Shown piece by piece: positions 59,640-64,000 of a stretch of 64,000 bases of DNA. The notes under the pieces are model-generated. The model did not search any database, had not been told where the DNA came from, and was given only the letters and a program-made list of their open reading frames with translations. The stretch lies in NCBI RefSeq assembly GCF_002895565.1, contig NZ_AZRN01000012.1, positions 1-64,000 of the forward strand, read 5' to 3'. This DNA is from Petrotoga mexicana DSM 14811 (GTDB lineage Bacteria > Thermotogota > Thermotogae > Petrotogales > Petrotogaceae). The first letter of the stretch is position 1. The number at the start of each line of letters is the position of its first letter. The translations under genes and the position numbers were made by a program.

Positions 59640-61499
59640 TTATTCCGCCTTAGTGTAGTTATAATAATAATCACCGGACATACTTGGATTGTGTATATAA
59701 CCTTTTAACCAAGACCGATAGACTTTCAACTCCTGAGGTTGATGAAAGGGTAAAATAATTGCGTACTCATAGACAAACTCTTGAATGTCTATGTACATTT
59801 GCTCCCTTTTCACAGGATCAGATTCAAGAGAGGCATCCTCTATCATTTTATTCAATGATCTCCCACCAAACTCTGGCCTTGGTAAACTTGCAAATTCCGC
59901 ATAATTATCGCCCCTCATTCCTCCGAGATTACCTTCACTGTGGTAAAATGGGGAAATAAAGTAATGTGGATCTGGAACACCGCCTCCCAGCCAACCTAAG
60001 GAATAAGCTGGAAGCATCCTATTCTCTCTTTCATCTAAGTAAGTTGGCCATTGAACTCCTCTAACTTCAACTTGGAATCTAGGATTCATCTTTGCTAGAT
60101 TATCCCTTAATATTTCTCCAGCTACTCTCCTTACATCGTTTCCTATATTGTAAAGAATAGACATTTTGAAACCAGTTTGCCATAATCTACCATTATAAGC
60201 ACGCTTGAAATAGTCTTCAGCCTTTTGAAGGTCAAATTCATATAACGGAAGAGTTTCATCAAAACCTAAAAATCCGCGAGGTAAAGCGGTAGGAACTCTT
60301 TGACCCAAACCGTTCAAAACTTCATTTATCATCCCTTCATAATCAAAGGCATGCGCAAAACCTAATCTTACATCCCGATCTGCAAAAAAGTCTGGTGGAA
60401 TTCCGTTCCCATCCAATTGACCTGAACCAATGTATGGTGACTCAGGGTTAACTTGCCAGGTGAAGTCTAAATAGTCAATTTGATTTATAGGTAATCCCTC
60501 CAAAACTGTTATCCCTTCCATTTGTTTTACAACATCTAAATATTGAGCAGGAACATCAACTATATCAGCATCTCCCGCTTCAAGCATAGCTCTTCTTGTT
60601 GACCATTCGTCTATACCTTGAATAACTACTCTTCTTATTGGGGCTGGACCTCTCCAGTAATCATCGTTCCTTTCGAGTGTTACCCTTTGTTGAGCGTGGT
60701 CCCATTCTACCAATTTATACGGACCCGTTCCCATCGTATGGTCTGCGTAGGGAGATTGTTCTTTTCTCCAGCCATGGTATTTCCACCAGCCTTCTGCATT
60801 TCCATCCCATATGCCTAATTCTATGGAATATTCTTTGTCTAATATTGCGCCATTATAACCCCAGCTACTTGCTATCAGGTTTAAGAATGGAGCCCATGGT
60901 CTTACTAAATGGAAGTGAACTTCGTTACCGTGAACTTCTACTGCAGGATCTATCACATCGTAGTAAAAATTAGCCAAAGCTTCTTCATATTCAGGAGTTG
61001 TTGGATTCATATCATCATCAAATATAGTATCCCATGAAGCACCTACGTATTCTTCCACCAATGTTCTTATACTGGTAACACCAAACATAGCCTCAAACAA
61101 CCTCCACATTGGCCCTCCAGGAGGATCGTATAACAGTCCCCTTTCAAAACTATATTCGACATCTTCAGGTGTTAAATCGTTACCGTTGTGGAACTTAACT
61201 CCTTCTCTTATTGGAAAGACATATGTTGTTCCACCATCTCTCAAATAACCATTTTCAACAGAAGGAACAACTGTTGAAAGCATAGGAACAAACTTAGATA
61301 AACTCTCACCATCGTATGCTATTAAGAAGTCATAAACATTAATAATAACTTCACTACTTGCACTGTCTTGAAGATGGTGGGGGTCCAAAGTATCTGGCTC
61401 GCCAATAGTAGCATCGAAGATCAAATCAGGATTCTTAACTTGAGTAAACGCAAAAATCCCCATCAAAGTAACCATAAGAACAATAAAAACTTTTTTCAT
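59640..61499 (-). CDS. ABC transporter solute-binding protein, family 5 (peptide/oligosaccharide)
   Basis: 619 aa from ATG 61499 (GGGAGGAG upstream), signal peptide MKKVFIVLMVTLMGIFAF. DppA/OppA-type features: GEPDTLDPHHLQDSASSEVI, FPIREGVKFHNGNDLTPEDVEYSFER, MGTGPYKLVEWDHAQQRVTLERNDDYW-type segment (positions about 260-290), HAFDYEGMINEVLNG and a C-terminal LPFHQPQELKVYRSW. In Thermotogota such proteins often bind oligosaccharides rather than peptides. No permease genes adjoin, so it is a stand-alone component here. Convergent with the mal operon. Confidence 0.85.
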   Translation of the reverse strand: MKKVFIVLMVTLMGIFAFTQVKNPDLIFDATIGEPDTLDPHHLQDSASSEVIINVYDFLIAYDGESLSKFVPMLSTVVPSVENGYLRDGGTTYVFPIREGVKFHNGNDLTPEDVEYSFERGLLYDPPGGPMWRLFEAMFGVTSIRTLVEEYVGASWDTIFDDDMNPTTPEYEEALANFYYDVIDPAVEVHGNEVHFHLVRPWAPFLNLIASSWGYNGAILDKEYSIELGIWDGNAEGWWKYHGWRKEQSPYADHTMGTGPYKLVEWDHAQQRVTLERNDDYWRGPAPIRRVVIQGIDEWSTRRAMLEAGDADIVDVPAQYLDVVKQMEGITVLEGLPINQIDYLDFTWQVNPESPYIGSGQLDGNGIPPDFFADRDVRLGFAHAFDYEGMINEVLNGLGQRVPTALPRGFLGFDETLPLYEFDLQKAEDYFKRAYNGRLWQTGFKMSILYNIGNDVRRVAGEILRDNLAKMNPRFQVEVRGVQWPTYLDERENRMLPAYSLGWLGGGVPDPHYFISPFYHSEGNLGGMRGDNYAEFASLPRPEFGGRSLNKMIEDASLESDPVKREQMYIDIQEFVYEYAIILPFHQPQELKVYRSWLKGYIHNPSMSGDYYYNYTKAE

Positions 61500-61698
61500 A
61501 CTTCTCCCTCCTAGTATAATGTATGTGGATACTTTTTTTCTAAACAAAATAAAGAAAAAATTTTCATGGTTTTTATTTTTGTGAATTAAATTTCATAAAA
61601 ATATATCTTTTATATCATAAAAAAGAAATCATTTAGTAATCTTTTAAATTATACAACAAATAAAGTTATACTGCAACCATTTCAGACTAATTATAAAA

Positions 61699-61732
61699 CA
61701 AAAAAGTCCTCTGATTTGTACAATCAGAGGAC
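61699..61732 (-). terminator. Terminator on the minus strand behind the kinase gene
   Basis: GTCCTCTGATT/AATCAGAGGAC, 11 bp perfect stem, loop TGTAC, T run on the minus strand. The 353-bp gap 61548-61900 contains this and the upstream region of the solute-binding gene, with a TATACT -10 near 61515; nothing else is evident. Confidence 0.8.
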
Positions 61733-61900
61733 ACGATTTTTGAGATAGCCAAAAAGTATAATATAAACCAGAATTTGCTGTGGAAGGTTTTTGAAGTCCG
61801 GCGTTCATAAGGAGAATTTTACTTTCCAAAGTCAAAGAAAGAAAATATTTTATAAAAATAAAGTCAACTTAATAAAGTCGGTATAACGTATATATCTAAA

Positions 61901-63562
61901 TCAATATCTAAAAGCACTTTTGCCAATAAATTCTCTTATTATTGAAGTTTTGGGTATTTCATCGAGTTCTGTGATGGGAAGAAAGTAATCCAAAAATCTC
62001 AGTAACCTTTTAGCTTCTGTATATTCAGGATGAGAGTTATCAATAGGGAGTAATAAAGGCTCGGCAAATAACTTCAAAACCGACAGCTCATAAACTAGGT
62101 GTGAATTGAACATAATGTCTGCTTCATCTTGGAAAGGAAATATGTTCTTATGTTCACCTTTTACAACCGAAGGCCAAATTTTTAACGTATCTTCGGCGGA
62201 ATAACCTCTAAAGTAATAATCCCTCACTAACCTTCTTATAAGTCTAGTATCCGTTGTAGGAATTCTATCCATACTGTCTAAATTCATTTGAGTTAAAGAA
62301 CTAACATAGATTTTGAACTTTTGTTCTTTTGAAATAGAAGCGGTTAACAGTTCGTTTAAACCATGGATCCCTTCTATAATAATAGGTTGATTTTCTTTTA
62401 TTTTCAAAGTTTCATCTCGCCAAAATCTTTTACCAGTTTTGAAGTCAAATTTTGGGAGAGTGACTTCTTTTCCCTTTATCAGATCAACCATTGTGTTATT
62501 AAACAATTCTAAGTCTAACGCATTTATGCTTTCAAAGTCGTAATTACCGTTTTCATCCCGCGGTGTCTTCTCTCTTTCTAAGAAAAAGTCATCCAAAGAT
62601 ATTGGAACAGGTCTTAACCCATGCACTTTAAGATGTAATGCGATTCTTTTGGCACTTGTGGTTTTCCCAGAAGAAGAAGGTCCAGCTATCGTTATCAATC
62701 TTATATTTTTTCTATTTACTATTTCATCAGCTATCTGTGTATATTTTTTTTCGTGTAAAACTTCTGCTACCCTAATGATATCTCTTACTCTTTCGGCACC
62801 TTGAGAGATTATGGAGTTTAATTCTCCAACAGTTTTTATTTCCATAATATCTAACCAATTTTTGTATTCTTCGAAAGTTGCAAATAACTTTGGTGAATAA
62901 CTATAATCTGGAACATCGTTGGGGAAACGATTTGTTGGATGAATTATGACGAACCCCTTTTCTACCTTTTTTAATTTGAATTTATTGACGTACCCTGTTG
63001 AATAAGGAAGATATCCATAAAAATAGTTAAAATATTTACCAGCATAATATATATTAACGGTACTTTTCTTTCGGTATTTGAAAAGTAAGGCTTTATCTTC
63101 TTCTCCTATCTCCTTAAACATTTTTATAGCATCGAATTTATCGATGGTTTTCTTTTCAAATACTATGTTTTTTTCAACGATCTCTCTCATCTTATTTTCG
63201 AGTAACATTAAATAGTCTTCCGATGGTTCACCAGATTTAAATTCGCAATACATGGCATCGTTGAGAGTGTTATTTACATAGAACTTATCTTCTGGATTGA
63301 TTTCTTTCAGTGCAATGTACAAAACAAAGAAAAGCCCTCGCCTATAAATACGCACACCATCTGGCGTTGTAATATCGCAAAATTGTATACTTCCACTTTT
63401 AGGCACTCTGCTGAACAATTCCTTAATGTCATTGTTGAATTTTACGTATAAAACCTTTTTCCCGGTAGATTTCTCGAATTCTTTTGCTATGTCAATGAAT
63501 TTGGTGTCTTTATCTGCATAGTATACGTGTCCGGATTCAACATCTGTCAGTTGAAAATTCAT
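61901..63562 (-). CDS. TGS-domain nucleoside kinase (uridine-kinase-like)
   Basis: 553 aa. N-terminal TGS-like and threonyl-tRNA-synthetase second-additional-like domains (residues 1-250; e.g. IRRGLFFVLYIAL, HPTNRFPND), then a phosphoribulokinase/uridine-kinase domain with Walker A IAGPSSSGKTTSAKR near 293, SLDDFFLER near 324, IIEGIHGLNELL near 398 and DTRLIRRLVRDY. Known from Thermotoga as a uridine-kinase-related protein whose true substrate is uncertain. Ribosome site AAGGAG. It lies directly behind the tRNA-Thr/tRNA-Gly pair, separated by a hairpin. Confidence 0.87.
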   Translation of the reverse strand: MNFQLTDVESGHVYYADKDTKFIDIAKEFEKSTGKKVLYVKFNNDIKELFSRVPKSGSIQFCDITTPDGVRIYRRGLFFVLYIALKEINPEDKFYVNNTLNDAMYCEFKSGEPSEDYLMLLENKMREIVEKNIVFEKKTIDKFDAIKMFKEIGEEDKALLFKYRKKSTVNIYYAGKYFNYFYGYLPYSTGYVNKFKLKKVEKGFVIIHPTNRFPNDVPDYSYSPKLFATFEEYKNWLDIMEIKTVGELNSIISQGAERVRDIIRVAEVLHEKKYTQIADEIVNRKNIRLITIAGPSSSGKTTSAKRIALHLKVHGLRPVPISLDDFFLEREKTPRDENGNYDFESINALDLELFNNTMVDLIKGKEVTLPKFDFKTGKRFWRDETLKIKENQPIIIEGIHGLNELLTASISKEQKFKIYVSSLTQMNLDSMDRIPTTDTRLIRRLVRDYYFRGYSAEDTLKIWPSVVKGEHKNIFPFQDEADIMFNSHLVYELSVLKLFAEPLLLPIDNSHPEYTEAKRLLRFLDYFLPITELDEIPKTSIIREFIGKSAFRY

Positions 63563-63587
63563 ATTGATTTTCTCCTTTCAGAAAATG

Positions 63588-63610
63588 AAACCCGGGCTTA
63601 ACCCGGGTTT
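63588..63610 (-). terminator. Hairpin behind the tRNA pair
   Basis: AAACCCGGG/CCCGGGTTT stem, short loop; only a weak T stretch follows on the minus strand, so termination may be partial and allow read-through into the kinase gene. Confidence 0.55.
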
Positions 63611-63685
63611 TGGAGCGGATAATGGGATTCGAACCCACGACCCCTTGCTTGGCAAGCAAGTGCTCTACCGCTGAGCTATATCCGC
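63611..63685 (-). tRNA. tRNA-Gly (GCC)
   Basis: 75 nt with CCA. Acceptor GCGGATA, anticodon arm CTTGC-TTGCCAA-GCAAG (anticodon GCC), T arm GTGGG-TTCGAAT-CCCAT-like with TTCGAAT. Ten bases downstream of tRNA-Thr in the same transcript. Confidence 0.93.
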
Positions 63686-63695
63686 ATTGATTTTC

Positions 63696-63772
63696 TGGAG
63701 CAGGTGATGGGGCTCGAACCCATGACCTCCGCCTTACCAAGGCGGCGCTCTACCGACTGAAGCTACACCTGC
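63696..63772 (-). tRNA. tRNA-Thr (GGT)
   Basis: 77 nt with CCA. Acceptor GCAGGTG/CACCTGC, anticodon arm CCGCC-TTGGTAA-GGCGG (anticodon GGT), T arm ATGGG-TTCGAGC-CCCAT. 63773-64000 beyond it is AT-rich with a GC-rich leader trace at the very end (GTGAGGAGCAGGGTG). Confidence 0.93.
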
Positions 63773-64000
63773 ATCGATCAAATAAATTATACTATATTTA
63801 GACTCTTTCGTCAAGGTATGTTAAGGGTTAAATATGTTAAAAATAAATGGATAGCAAAAAAAAATCAAAATTCCACGACATTTCATGGCAAAATTATAAC
63901 CTATAGAAACTTAATTTCAACTTATAACTTACTTTTTCATGATATAATTTAATACTAAGAAGAATTAAATTCAGTATATAGGTGAGGAGCAGGGTGAAAC

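Noticed and set aside
61644-61835. 63-aa minus frame downstream of the kinase gene
   Set aside because: It overlaps the terminator hairpin, has no family resemblance and a poor ribosome site.

Overview
The window looks like a chromosomal segment of a Petrotoga-like member of the Thermotogota. This rests on AT-rich DNA, strong AGGAGG-type ribosome sites, extended -10 promoters of the TGGTATAAT kind, a maltose-type transporter whose MalG carries a very large insertion, a TGS-domain uridine-kinase-like protein, and many Rpn-type nuclease genes. The genus is inferred from these features and was not tested by a search.

Layout. 1-16 kb is a repeat-rich accessory region: an AAA/DUF234 ATPase, a series of whole and broken Rpn (PD-(D/E)XK, YhgA-like) genes, a frameshifted nuclease-like gene, a membrane-anchored TPR protein, a Gabija-type defence pair (gajB, gajA), a YjzC-like small protein and several decayed genes. 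16-35.5 kb is one polysaccharide locus, all on the minus strand. It holds an initiating sugar-phosphate transferase, four other glycosyltransferases, two SDR epimerases, a Wzy-like polymerase, a Wzx flippase, a Wzi-like outer-membrane protein, ugd, gmd, fcl and a MarR-type regulator, and supports a surface polymer with GDP-fucose and uronic-acid precursors. 36-43 kb resembles an integrated replicon: a sigma-region-2-only protein with no ordinary start codon, DUF2922 and DUF1659 proteins, a short membrane protein, an iteron-like origin, a winged-helix replication protein, a DnaC-like loader and a large orphan adenine methyltransferase. Two of these genes are riddled with short GC-rich repeats read through in frame.

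43-52 kb has alkaline phosphatase, tRNA-Met, further Rpn genes and gene fragments, HicB, a likely toxin-antitoxin-SecB-like chaperone operon, a soluble TPR protein, and truncated trmO, UPF0175 and PIN-toxin remnants. 52-64 kb is ordinary metabolism and transport: a carboxyltransferase (PycB/OadA), malE-malF-malG, a family-5 peptide-type solute-binding protein, the TGS/uridine-kinase protein, and tRNA-Gly and tRNA-Thr.

Three signals stand out. (1) Every intact Rpn gene carries an in-frame ribosome site plus ATG before its C-terminal domain, and broken or stand-alone copies keep exactly that short reading frame, which fits an intragenic antitoxin organisation. (2) A 24/36-bp hairpin repeat family has spread inside coding genes without closing them, including a clean 24-bp insertion visible by comparing two paralogues. 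(3) A compact three-gene operon encodes a RelE-like protein, a helix-turn-helix protein with a C-terminal extension and a SecB-like protein. Functions are read from sequence and from memory of the families; no database search was run.
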